From: Conus ventricosus
Taxonomy: Eukaryota; Mollusca; Gastropoda; Neogastropoda; Conidae
DNA: 64,000 nt
Direction of reading: 5' to 3'
Assembly: GCA_018398815.1 (NCBI GenBank)
Contig: CM031596.1
Coordinates: 66,936,949 to 67,000,948 of the forward strand
Shown here: positions 1 through 13,300 of the stretch, piece after piece
Numbering within the stretch: the stretch's first letter is position 1
How the letters are laid out: the number at the start of each line of letters is the position of its first letter
The notes under the pieces: generated by a model
What the model was told of the DNA's origin: nothing
Seen by the model: only the letters and a program-made list of their open reading frames with translations
Databases searched by the model: none
Program-made: the position numbers and the translations under genes

Positions 1-248
1 CATACTTAGGACCGTTGTCGGTGGGTTGCACTGACATGAAAATATACGCCACTATCATGTTTAAGAGCAAAACCCGTATTATTCAACACACACTGATACA
101 GGTTTGTATTTCGCGCACTTGATTCAGTTACATTGACCAGTAAACTTACTCGTTCAGGGTTTTATACCGGTATGAGTTTTGCCGCGCTCCGCATAAGGAT
201 TCCTGTCTCGAGTTACATTGTATACTATTCCGCACTGAAAACAACATC
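1..248 (+). promoter_or_regulatory. LUC7L3: 5' flank and probable 5' UTR of LUC7L3
   Basis: These bases precede the LUC7L3 start codon. The sequence is mixed in composition and I see no open frame that continues into exon 1 and no obvious TATA box next to a start site. The context just before the ATG (catcATGG) has a G at +4, which favours initiation. The promoter and transcription start must lie in or upstream of this stretch, but nothing in the sequence fixes them. Confidence 0.35.
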
Positions 249-353
249 ATGGCGACGAACGCTGCGGCAGCTCTTTTGGATGAATTGATGGGTCGTACTC
301 GTAACTGCGACCCTAACGAAAAACCACAGGAACTGCATTGGGAAGATGATGTT
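249..353 (+). CDS. LUC7L3: LUC7L3 coding exon 1
   Basis: Thirty-five codons starting at the ATG, ending in phase 0 before the donor gtaagtg. It encodes the N-terminal LUC7 helix with the family motif LLDELMGR followed by an acidic stretch (HWEDDV). This part contacts the U1 snRNP in yeast Luc7. Confidence 0.93.
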
Positions 354-3300
354 GTAAGTGGTTGTTCGGTGTCACAGTAAAGTTTTGTTTTACAAAAGTT
401 ATATCTGGCACTGGCCTTTTTATTTTTTATTCATTTGTATTGATTCTTATGCGAAATTACTTGGTAAGAATTGACATGATCAGTATGAAGGTCTGTTAAA
501 AAAAAAAAAATCCAGTAGATCTAGAAATAAACATAACCATTTAAGGGAAAAAAGAAAGAAAGAAAGAAATCGAAAGGTACAGAAAGTGCTGCAATCTGAC
601 ATTTGAGAAGAAAGTTATAATTTTTTTTAGCCATTAAACTTTGCCTTTGATAAATAAGTTCAAGTATATATATGAGGTCAGTGAGCACAAAATGTAGTTA
701 GATGCCCCCCCCCCCCCCCCCCCCAAATATAGGTTATGACAGGTGACACGTGGTGTTGTGGAGACCATTGCGGTGTCCGCTCTTCATTATGTGGAAGTCT
801 GAACATGTCCTCAAGGCCTCTCACCCCCAAATGCCCCCCCCCCCAAGGCCCAACCCCAGGCTGTATGTCCTCTTTCCTCCAGATAGCTGGTACAATTAAC
901 TCCTGCAATCCCCCCCCCCCCCCTCCGCTATACCAAAACCCCCACCACATCCTCCTTACTGTCCAACTTCAAACTCTTTTCTCTCTTTTTCTTAATGCTG
1001 CGCACCCCGAGTATGACGGTAATGATCAGTTTTGATCGATGGTCATGATCGGAAGAAGGAAGAAAGACAGCAGGTCAAGTAACAATGGCAGTTCACTTAA
1101 CTGCCTTGCAGTGCTTTAGACTTTCTGGGTGAGATTAAGGTATTCATGACTGAAAATAGAACTTTACCCAATTGTATTAATTTAAACTCGAACACTCACA
1201 TGTATGTGAACACTCGCATGTATGAGATTTGCTTGTTCATTTTAAACCCCTTAATTGTCAATGAAACATAACTTATAAGGAAGTTAGAATTGCTTTCACA
1301 AGTTTCAGCCAAAAGCCAAACTGCCCCGCTTCAGCCCACCCCATCCCCCTTATTCACTGGGTCTTGAGTTTTGACCCGAAGATTGGCGAAGTGGTTAGCG
1401 TCGCGGACTCCCGGCTGGGAGGTCGTGGGTTCGAATCCCATCAGAGTCATGTGGGTTTTTTCTGCCCCGACCGGCTCCTACCCAGAGTTGAGTTTGCTGC
1501 GGACTCAGTTGGGAAGACTGGGACCACACAGTTGAGTTTCATCCACTTAATGGATGCGTTTCTGAGAGTGTTGCTCAAATTTCCTGACCAACACTGCAGG
1601 TGCCTGTATCTCTCGGGCCTGGTTGACGCCGGGATATATTATGAAAGGAAGCGTAGAGTACAGCCCTGTCATGTAGTCTCAGACCGAAATGGAAATCCGT
1701 AGCATCATCTTAATCATCCTCATTCTCATCGATCAGCATTAAAAAAAAAAAAAAAAACGTCTCAAATTCTGTGGCCCTTCATGCCCTGCTCTCATGGTGA
1801 CCTCAATTTCGATGTCCTCTCCACGTCTCTTGCCTTGGTTTGGTTCCGTCGGGGTCACCGGTATCGGCGAGTCCATGGGGGCTGTCGTTGGACGGACGTG
1901 GTGGCGCCCACTGGAGGGAGAGCTCACTCACGCCGGCTCCGCGACTAAGCAATTATTGTCGTCAGTAGGGGGCTTAGTAGGTGGCATCCTGCGTATGTTA
2001 GATCAGAACAGGCGCCACTGAACACCACCGAAGTGACTCGGCAGCAGTGCAGTGTCTCCTCTGGTGGGTTGCCTCTTGACGACTTGACATTGACTGCTCC
2101 CTGTGGATTTTCGGTGCCGGGGCTGCGGCGGGGCCGACCAGGCTGTGGCTGTGGATGGGGTGGTCGGAATGAGCGGCGTGGGTGCACTGCCTCTGAGGTG
2201 GCGCAGAGGCTGGGACAGCAAAAAAAAGAAAAAAAAAAAAAAAAAGAAAATGGAGAAAGTGAATGTTGCTGCTGTATATAAAAAGGCACAAGGACAACAG
2301 TTATCCAAGAAATTATAGATTAGTCAGTTAAACTTCCATAACTTTAAAATTGTCTGAAGCAATGTCAGAGATGTTATTGTTGATCGATCATACAGTTAGC
2401 AATAAGCTGTGTACAGATTGTCATCACGACTTGAACACAGATCTTGAGCCAGGCTGCTTAAAATAGCAAAATGCAAGTAATGGAAGACTTTACTGAAATA
2501 TTGAACAGAATACTGATATCATTTATCTTGATTATAGAAAAAGTAATTTGTTTTCCATCATGACACATTGCTTATCAAACAATTGTACCATGGAGTTACA
2601 GGTCATTGATTAGTTTGGATAAGGAAAACAGATAACATAGTTGGAGATGCTTACTCTTGAGTCTGATCTTTTGGGTGGAATATCTCAGGAAAATATACTT
2701 GAACTTTTTCTTTTCACAATTTTTGTGAAATTTTCTATTAAATATTTGCAGATGACACAGAAATACACAATATATCCTGTAAATATAAAACTTGACAACA
2801 GAATTTAAATTCTGTGGATGTATGGTCAGAAACCTCCAAATCTTGCAAATGTAAAGCTGTGCATATCAATAGGAAAATCACAGAAAAGATTATGCCTTGA
2901 TAAATGACTGTGTTCACACAATAGTTGCAAAATGAACAGATGAGAAAGGTTTAGTTGTTTGAATTGATGAAGATTTGAAATTTGATCGTCATATTCATAA
3001 TGCAGTCAACAAATCAACAAATTGGAATTATGAAAAGAACATTTTCTTTCATAGATAGAGGCAGATTTCTGAACTTGTGCAAGAGAGTAGTGAAACCACA
3101 TCTGGAACATGGTAATACTATTATTAGTATTAGTGTTATTACTATTATTGAATGTACGAGTCCTTATGTAGTGCTTACAATTGATTAGAGATCAAGCTGT
3201 AAGTACTTTACAATCTGTGCTCTTGTTTACACAACAGGCAGCCTACCTTAGTAGAGGCGACTAAATAGCTGCCTGCTGGTGCTATATTCAGTAGTTTCCA

Positions 3301-5473
3301 TTGTCATTCACTCAGATACTGTCAGTCGCTCAGATTTTCATTCTCTTTCATTCTTTCAGTGCATGCTGTGTACATGTCGTCTACACCAACGGCAAAACTG
3401 GCCTTCTCTTTCAAAAGTTGGTGATTTTACTTGTGTTCAAGATGTTATGTGTGTGCTTTCGGGAATAGAATCGGAACCAGTACTAACTCTGAGGGAAAAA
3501 TCCCCGTGCACTGAAACGGCCTGGCAGAGGTTCAAACTAGCTATTGGGTGATCACGAGGATCACAAATTGGGCATTCTACCATACGAGCGCTCTTCGCTC
3601 CTTAGGTATTCCACCCTCCTAAGCAGTATCAATGTTTTAAAAGGCTGTCAGCGTTCATTGATGAGGTGCAAAGAAGTGTAACAAAGCTAGTGCAGGGGAT
3701 TCAAAATTATTCATGTGCAGAGATAGGCTGGATTATATCTGTAAGAACCTACTTTAAAAGCAAGAAGCATTAGGAATGATCTTGATCAAACCTTCAAGAT
3801 TAAAAAAAAAACATTGATGACTTGAAAGTTCTTGACTTCTTCAAATTATCAAGTTATCGTGTAGCAGGAAACAGTGCTGGCAAAATACTATTGAAAATTT
3901 TCATTTAGTAATAGAATTACACATTTATGGAATACATTGACAACTAACAGGGCACAAAGTATTAAGACATAAGAAAAATCTTATTGACATTTATGAATTT
4001 GAAAACATATGGTATGAGTAAGCCAAATAAATCTCACTGAACTTGAGCTTATTGCCTAAGATGTTCTATCACCAATTATGAAGTAAAGATGAGACACATA
4101 AAAAGCTGATGGCTAGCTAAATGCAGTCCATGGAATTCTTGATTACTGATTCCAGATTGGGAAAAAAGAAAAGAAAGATGAACACCATCAGAAAGAGCAA
4201 AAAATTTTCAGTTAAATTGTGCAAAAATGATCTCAATCGGCCACCTGAGAAGAAAGTGTCCTCAAAAACCAAGTCACAATAAGACAGCAGGTCAAATAAT
4301 AATGACTGTCGCACCCTGCTTACCCTCCATCTCAGCACTTAAAACCCCCCTGGATGGAAAATACAACTTCCGAAAAAATGGACCAATTTACATGAAACTT
4401 TGCAGACTCTTAAGAAAGTGGAAAACTTAGAACCTTTATAATCACAAGGACTGAAATTGTCTCATTTTGATTTGTTGGGTTGTTGATATGTGATGGTACA
4501 ATGGGGAATTGAAAATAATGTTAACCCTGCACAAGATAACCTCAGTTAGTCAGTGAGCAGGAATGCTTTACACTGCGCTGTGCTTCTAATGAGGTAGAGA
4601 ATCATAAATAATTTGTGAGAAATGTCACACTGTCCATGCTCCCTGGGGGAGGGGTTGGGGGTGGGGTGAAAAGGCTAGTCTCATGCTCTTGCATGCCACA
4701 AGGTAGTAGCAGCAGTGACATTGACACATTCCCACTGTTTACAGTCTCGCCCTAGCTTGTCTCGCCACAGCCCCAATCAAAGGTAATCCACAGGGAGGCA
4801 AGAGTGTCTAGTTATCGGGAGACAATCCACCAGAGGAGACATTTCACTGCTGCTGATTTGAGTCTCTTGGATGATGTTCAGTGGTGTGTGTATGTTCTGA
4901 TACCATAGATCTACTATGCTCCCTATTGACGACAAAAATTGCTTAGATGCTGTGCCAGCATGAGTGAGCTTTTCTGTACGAGGGTGCCACCGTGTCATTG
5001 TCCGTCCAGTGACAGTCCTCATAAATTTGCTGACACCAGTGACCTTGACACAAACTGCTCCAGGGTATAGACACGGAGAGGAAATTGAATCTGAGATAAC
5101 CATGAGAGCAGTGCATGAAGGCCGCAGAATTGATTAGATTTTAAAAATTTTATTAATGCTGATCAGTGAGAGGATGATAAGGATGAGATAGGGTTTGGTT
5201 TTGGCTTAAGACTGTATGACAGGCTGTACTCCATGCTTGCTTCCGTATGTCCAAGTGTCAATGAGGTCAGAGAGACAGACGTGTGTAGCGTTGGTCAGGA
5301 AATTTGAGCAATACTTTCAGAGATGCATTTATCAGTTGGATGAAACTCAGCTTAGTGGTTCCAGTCTTCTCAACTGAGCCAAAAGCAAACAAAGTTCAGG
5401 GAAGGAGCAGGTCAAGTAAGAAAAATCACACAAATAAATGGCTCATCATTCGCTTTGCTTCTCAGCATGCTGT

Positions 5474-5547
<74 letters not shown>

Positions 5548-5830
5548 CAGATTTTCCACAGACTGTATCTCAGTCTGAGAGTTCAGATTATATTATGATT
5601 AGAAATGTTTCCATGAGAACTGCATTTAAAGTGAGAGAGAAACAGCATCTCTGTGTGTGAAAACTCAAATTATACTGTGATTGAAACAGTTTAAGATAAT
5701 TTGTTAATGTTCCTGTCATTCTTTCTTTTTTTAATGTTTCATGAAAAATTAAATGCAGTTCTCATGGAAACATTTCTAATCATAATATAATCTGAACTCT
5801 CAGATTGAGATACAGTCTGTGGAAAATCTG

Positions 5831-5898
<68 letters not shown>

Positions 5899-8800
5899 CA
5901 GCATGCTGAGAAGCAAAGCGAATGATGAGCCTTTGTCAATCATACTTCATATTTCCAGCATGTAACACTCTTGTTTTCTGTCCATGCTTTGAAAAGAAAA
6001 TGAGAACGGCTAATTTTAAATTGTCAGGACAAATGATGGGTTCAGCTGCTACCTGTTCATCAATATTTTGATCAGTGTGAGTGTTAAGACTGTCATTGAA
6101 GTAACCCCCCCCCCCCCCCCAAAAAAAAAAAAAAAGATTGCTTATACACAATACAGCATTTATAACAATTTGAACCAAAATTTTCTAAGCTGTTTATCCC
6201 TGCATAAAGTGCTACTGAAATTGTTTTCCACTTTGACAGTTGTACATGAATTTGAGTCTTGATAACCTTTATGCTTGCATAAAAGCATGTATATTTGGTA
6301 ATCCTGTCTCTCCATTTGGAACATGGTGCACTGCAGAATATCTTGAAATTTTGATTCAAACATGCACAGTCAGGCACATAAACTCGAAGGTTACTGTGGA
6401 AACTTTTTTTCTCTCCCTTGTTAAATGAGGTGTGTGAGGAAGAGAAGAGGAAATTGAGTATATGATTCTATTCTTATGATCTGTCTGTAATTTATCTTTT
6501 TTACTGAATGATGATTTAATCATCTGACTTAATCTAAACAAAATATCATGTGGGAGGAATACGAGAAATGTGATAAGACAATAAGACATGAACAAGTTAT
6601 GTTTTTCTTTCAGCTATATATGTACATCCATTTTACTAAAGTTCACAGCAAGTGGCAATCAAATTTTTTTGTGTGTGTGCCAAGAAAAGGAAATCCAGCA
6701 GCTCAGATCGCGGATCTGGGGAGCTTTGAGAACGTCTCCACATGGAGACAGTAATGTCATGCAGCAAATTTTTGATAGTTCATTTGCAGTCAACCATTTG
6801 AATTTTCTTTTGTTACCATCATTCATGAGTTCAGCTTTGTACAAAATTAAACTATAATGATAATTGATATTTTATATAAGAAAGAACTTCTGTTGTGTTT
6901 AATACTTTTTGCTTTTTTTCTCTGTTTACAGGTTTGCAAGTATTATTTGTGTGGATTTTGCCCTCATGTGCTGTTTACAAATACAAGGGCAGATTTGGGT
7001 AAGATTTTTTCACAGGCAGAATAAATTTTGATGTTGAAGTGTAAAAAAGTGCAGTTTAAGTTAACTTGAGAGATCGTCATCATGGTTTAGTGTGTAGCAT
7101 CTAGACTGCATGTATGTGTCAGAACAATGTGCGTCATTGTTTTTTGCCCCCCCCCCTTCCAACTGATTTTGGTTAATTTTTTGTTTTCCTGTTCCATCTT
7201 CTGTGCCACCTCCCTGGCATTGCACCCATGCCGCTCATTCCGACACCATGTCCACAGCCACAGCCCGATCAGTCCCACCGCAGCCCTGCAACCCTGACAC
7301 TGGCAATCCACAGGGAACAGTCAATGTCAAGTCATCAAGAGGCAACCCATGGGAGGAGACACTACACTGCTGTCGAGTCACTTTGGTGGTGTTCAGCAGC
7401 ATCTGTTCTGATCCAACATACACAGGACACCATCTACTAAGCCTCCTACTAAAAACAAAAATTGCTTAGTCGCGGAGCCGGTGTGAGTGAGCTCTCCCTC
7501 CGTAGGGCACCACCATGTCCGTCCAACGATAGCCCCATGGACTCGCCGATACTGGTGACCCTGACGTAGCAAAACCAAGGCCACAGACGTGGAGAGAACA
7601 TCAAAACTGAGGTCACCATGAGAGCAGGGCATGAAGGGCCACAGAATTTGAGACTGACTTTTTATGCAGATTGATGAGAAAGAGGATGATGAAGATGATG
7701 CTACGGATTTCCGTTCTGGTCTGAGACTGCATGACAGGGCTGTGCTCTACGCTTACTTTCATAATATATCCCATATATCAACCAGGCCCGAGAGATACAG
7801 ACACCTGCTGTGGTGGTCAGGAAATTTGAGCAACTCTCTCAGAGATGCATCCATTAAGTGGATGAAAGGCAACTGTGTGGTCCCAGTCTTCCCAACAGAG
7901 CCTGCAGCAAACAACTCTGGGTAGGAGCCGGTCGGGGCAGAAAAATCCTACATGACTCTGATGGGAATCAAACCCACGACCTCCCAGCCAGGAGTCCGCA
8001 ACGCTAACCACTTTGCCACAGTAGCTGGTTTGGTTAAAGTTTTACTGTGGTGTCTTGCCTTAAGATCCTGGGTTGAAAAGGGACTTTCTGCAGAAAATAC
8101 ATTTCTGAAAGAAATATTTATGTGATCCTCTAGGATTGGGACCTCGATTATGATTCGTATACTTATCCTCATGTGTGATGAGTTTACTGGTTGACTTAGT
8201 AGTTAGCAGATTCACTGGGACTGTTATATGAAAGATGTTGTGTCACTCCTTGCTTTAAAGGATATGCCTAGTTGTACTGGCAATATGACTTGGCTGTAGT
8301 GTTTTTTTGTTTTTGTTTTGTTTTTTGAAGAACTGAAGATGCAGTGTTCACACTGTGGAATGTGTGTGTGTGTGTGTGTATGTTTGTGTGCATGCATATG
8401 TGCATGTGTATGTTTGTGTTGTAAGAACCTTGAATTTGATTCTTTCAGTAATGAATAATGATGTTTTATGAATATAGATATGTTGTGAATGTTCATGAAA
8501 ATTAAACTTTTAGCTGAATGACCTGTTGGAATTTTATTCATCATGAACCAATTTGTTATATGTGTTGTGTGTGTGTGTGTGTGTGTGTGTACATGCAAGA
8601 GTGAGTTTGCGTGTATCATGTGTTTCTTGTGAAAGACCTTGTATTCGTCTTTTTACAGATACGTTTGTTTTATGTATTGCAGGTGTTTGTAACAAAATCC
8701 ATGATGAAGCTCTCCGCAAACAGTAAGTGCGTGTTGTGTGAACACTGGGCAGGTGTACTGTATTCTGTATTTTGATTTTGTCATTTTTGTCAAAGGGTTT

Positions 8801-10269
8801 TTGGGTAATGTGTTTGTGCTGAAGAGAGTGATTTTTCATTTATGTTTGGTTTTGAATGGGTGGGATTATGATAATTTTTTTTTCTCAGTCTCTGTTGTCT
8901 CGTCCTGTCAAGTTAGCTTCCTTTCTTGTATAAAAAAAAAAGAAGGAAAAAACCCTCAGAATTTGTTGAATTGAAAACACAGTATGTTCATATACACAAT
9001 GTAAATTTGTGTATTGTGAGTAAACATTAGGATTAGTTGTAGCTGAATTATACAGATCTTTGATTCCTAAAATGGAGAATTCTTTGGATTTTAAGGATAA
9101 AGGATGAGGTCGACGGAAAATCACGGAGGCCATTCATCATGATGGGTAATATTCTGTACTCAGAGGAGTTGCAGGGTCAGGAACAGGCACCAACTACGTA
9201 TTGCTGCTGTGATGTTCCAAAGTATGGAAATTTGAGGGATAACGGCTCGGCTTTAACTAGATAGATACCCAATAAAGATCTCGAAAAATGTAATTGACAT
9301 AAAGAGGGCTTATGCTGCGTTCCACTGAATCAGTTTGGTTCCAGTGATACTTCTGCAGCTTTAGTAGCAACAGAAAAGCAGAAGCACATGATCCTTCCCA
9401 ATTCGTGCAGTTACTTCACATGCTAAAAGTTCTTCACAGTCATCATGCTACTGCCTTCGGGCCAGTGTCTGGTAAAAATGTGCCCTGTGGAAAAGTGTCG
9501 GCGTCATCTGTTTTTATGCTGGATGAAACTTATACTCTAGGAACCCGTATTTTTTTTCTAGAGAGGCAATGGACATGTGAAAGGATAAGGTTATCAAAAG
9601 CTAAGTTAGATAAAATACATGGTATAAAACTTATGCCTAAGAGTAAGACAAAATACACGGTATTATGCTCATGCCTAAGAGTAAGACAAAATACAAGGTA
9701 TGATACTCATATGCGTAAGAATAAAATGCATCAAAACAGAAAATTTTCATCGTTAATGATTATTGCGATGTTTGTATGATATAACTTTTTTCAAGAGCCT
9801 GCAGCCATATTTGAAGATGCATATTTCAGGAAAAAAATAGGACAAAAGCAAGATAGTTAATATGCATACCAATAAAATGCAACACATATCCAATTACTGT
9901 ATATTATTTTTACCTTATTAGCCCTGAAAATTTTTTCTCTTTGTACAAACAAATTTTTAATGCAGTTTTATAATGCTCATCTGGCTTTTTATTGCAGGCA
10001 AGTGCATGATATTAATTGTGATTAATGTTGTACACAAATCCCTTCAACAGCACTTTTTTTGTTTAATTTTTCCTTTACAGACCATTCTCCAGTGTCTGTC
10101 ATGACACTTGTTTTATCTGACGGCAGTTTATGACATCACATGCCAGTCAGTCGTTTGTTGTTGTTGTTGTTGTAATCTGGTTGTTGGATTGTGAAGATTG
10201 TGCACTGTGTCTTGAGTGAACACTAAGTGTCCATTTTGCAGTGCTTTTGTTTTTAGTATTTCATGTTTT

Positions 10270-10333
<64 letters not shown>

Positions 10334-13300
10334 GCTTTGTGTGTGTGTCTATAGCTTAGTTGATTATGCATAACCACTTTTAGTGTTTGTTTCCCAGGAT
10401 AGGTTTTCTGTTTGGTTTTCGTTCATTTGTTTGTTTGCTTTTGTTTTTGATTTTGGTCTGACTTGTTTTGTGATGGGATTTTTTCTCCTGTGTTCATTTG
10501 ACAGCTCAGAAAAGGGTCTATGTGGTCCGCTGGGCTATAAATATAATGATTAAAACTTGAAACCCTAGCAGTATGGTTTTGATTTTTCACTTTTACATTC
10601 TTACATAGAGTTACACATGCACATAGACATACATATGCATACTGTCTCTGACACACTCAGAGAGAGTGAGAGACAGAGACAGAAACACACACAGGGACTA
10701 ATAGTCTATAAATCTCTAGATCTATAACAGAAAATGGCTTTTTGATAATCTCCAGATTGGTGAGATTATGTTTGGATATATTTCCAGTTAATTTCATTTG
10801 TGCTCTTCATGGTTGCAAGATTTATTTGTTAAACGAATTCTGCTGTTCATTTTCTATAGTTCTTAATATGGTATAGGATGACAGAAAATCAAATGGATAT
10901 CCTGTCAAGGAGAAGGGAAGAAAAAGTGTCTTGGTTTTCCTTATCATGCTCAGGGGTGCTAATTTTCCGGAATGTTCCGGAAATCCGGTTTTACGATTGC
11001 TGAAAAAAATAATCTCCGGTTTTTGAGTTTGTTTGGAAAGTCATTTCCGGACTGGAAAAGCAGGGACAAAGAGATTTTAATAGCAGATGATAATAGGATC
11101 GTTGCAAGGGAGATTATTTGACCTCCGACAGTGACGTCCCTTGGTTGTAAAAACGAGGTTTTTCACTTCGGGTAGCAGCATGCAGCTCTTGGTGCAAATG
11201 ACAACTTGTCACAAGCAACTTTGTCAGCTAGTTTGTGTGCCTTTGTGTCTTTCAAAAACAAGAGTACAAAACCAAACAACATGAAGGTGTTACCGCCGGG
11301 GGCAGATATTTCTACAGTTGAGATAGGTGTGAAAAACAAGTGGAGGTGGGATTGGTTGCAAGATCGGAACAGCGATGGGGTATGTCATGGCGATTGGTGT
11401 GAAAAGGTCGAGTCGCCGGGAGTTTGTTTTTGCGTGCCATGCAACAAAACATTACTCTATGGCTCAAGTGGGAAAAAAGCCTTGCTTTCTCATGCAGAAG
11501 ATGTGGATCATCGGCGCAATTTGAAGTCTGTCCGCCAGTCTACAAAGCTTGATGGAGCTTCCACAACTACCGTTACGCAAGACGGTATGGGAGACAGGAA
11601 AGCAGAACTGAAAGCAGTTGTTTGTGCATTTATTGCCGAACATTGTCTGCCCTTTTCTTTGGGGGGAGATCTTGTTGAGCTTGCTAAGAGGTTAGCTAGT
11701 GATGACAAAGCACTTGGTTCTCTCTCTCTTTCTCGTGGTAGCACAACTTACACCACTGTACATGGAGTAGCACATGCTATGAAGAAGGAACTGAGTGCAA
11801 AGCTGTCAGACAGACCTTTTCTTTAAATATTGACGAGGCTACAAATAGCAATAATGACAAGATTGTGAACGTGCTTGTTCAGTATTATGATGTGGAACTG
11901 GGAAAAGTTGTAGCAGAACACTTAGGGTCAAGAGAAGTAAATGTTGCAACAGCAGAAAATATCTTCAATGCAGTGTCTGGCATTCTATCAGAAAGAAAAG
12001 TCGACTGGTCTCAAGTTGTTTCGTGCTTGATGGACAATTGTAATACAATGAGAGGCAAAAAGGGTGGAGTAGAGGCTTTGATCAAAAGCAAAAAGACGGG
12101 AAATTCATTATTCAACACTTCATGTGCCTTAACTACAATCTGATACCAGATTCAGCAACGTAAGTATTCATAGTGTTTGTGAAAGGTGTTAGTAATGAAT
12201 CGATGAATGTTGTTAATTTTCAGGTTTACAAGAATTTGAAACTTATTTTATAGATTGGTTTCAGGTTTTGGGTTCAGGAATTTTTTTGGTTCAGGTTTCG
12301 GAACTCTTTGGTACTATCACCCCTGCATGCTGTTCATTTTGGATAGAAAATTAATGTTTAAAATGTTTCTTCTCCAGTTAGTAGTTAATGTAGGTACATA
12401 CATGGACCTTTTGATTTTATCTTTTTACAATATGATATGAATTAGAATTATGTAACGATGAGTTTTTTAAAAACGGATTCATGTTTACTTTGTGGTTTGT
12501 CATATTTTCAAGTTAGCGAGGATGGCTTCAGTTCTATTATTTTCAGGATTGCTTAACCTTAGGATCAATACAAGATTTTATTGAAACAAGTTTGTTGTTC
12601 GTCACAGCTGGACAACAGCTGGTTTTCTTTTTGTTATCCAGAATCATGAACAGCCACATGTTATATGCTATTTCTAATATTCTTTTGCTCTTGCTGTCCA
12701 GGTACCAGGAAAGTAGTCGCTTTGAGAAGTGCGGCTATGAGGAGGAGTTCCTGCAGTGTTTGCAGAACTTGATTTCTGATGTGGAGAAACGCATTCGTCG
12801 TGGGCATCAGAGGCTAGCTCTTAACAACTCTCAGTCAGTAAGTGTGGTCATAAATTCCCACAAATTGGTGCTTTGAATTCTTTTTTTTTTGTGAGCACAC
12901 ACATTCTGTTATGCTTTTTGAAAAAACAACAACAAATCTATGGCTAAGGTATCTCAGACTAAAACATTTTTAGTAATTTATTATCTTTTTAAGAGAGTGG
13001 AGAAGATGAGAAAGTCATCCTGCGAGGTGGCATAGCAGCGAACACCAAGGGAGAGGTGGCAGCTCTCCTTTGAGGGACACAGAGGTGAGTGTCAGGCGGC
13101 ACAGCAAACCTTCCACCTGTCCTTATATCGGTGATGGCAGGTCTAGCCTGTGTGGCCAGGGGGACAGCTCCTCGAGAACGCTGTCTGACTACGATTACTG
13201 TGGCCTGGGATACCATGCTTTTTAGGGCAGGGCATTGGGGCATCTGTCTCTGGGTTGGGCTGAAAAATGGACCATAGATGGGACTTGTGAGTGCTCCAGT

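Noticed and set aside
736..1035. Open frames through the poly(C) region, both strands
   Set aside because: They are built from Pro/Gly homopolymer codons and unrelated flanks; no family resemblance.
1411..1450. tRNA gene suggested by box A and box B in family A
   Set aside because: The acceptor stem does not pair and the arm geometry is wrong; it is a SINE head, repeated in other copies.
1364..1702. 112-residue open frame at the head of SINE copy 1
   Set aside because: The same DNA recurs as a non-coding SINE in both orientations with different breaks; the frame is not conserved among copies.
9405..9779. 124-residue open frame in LUC7L3 intron 3
   Set aside because: It covers a minisatellite and shows no recognisable domain; it could be chance.
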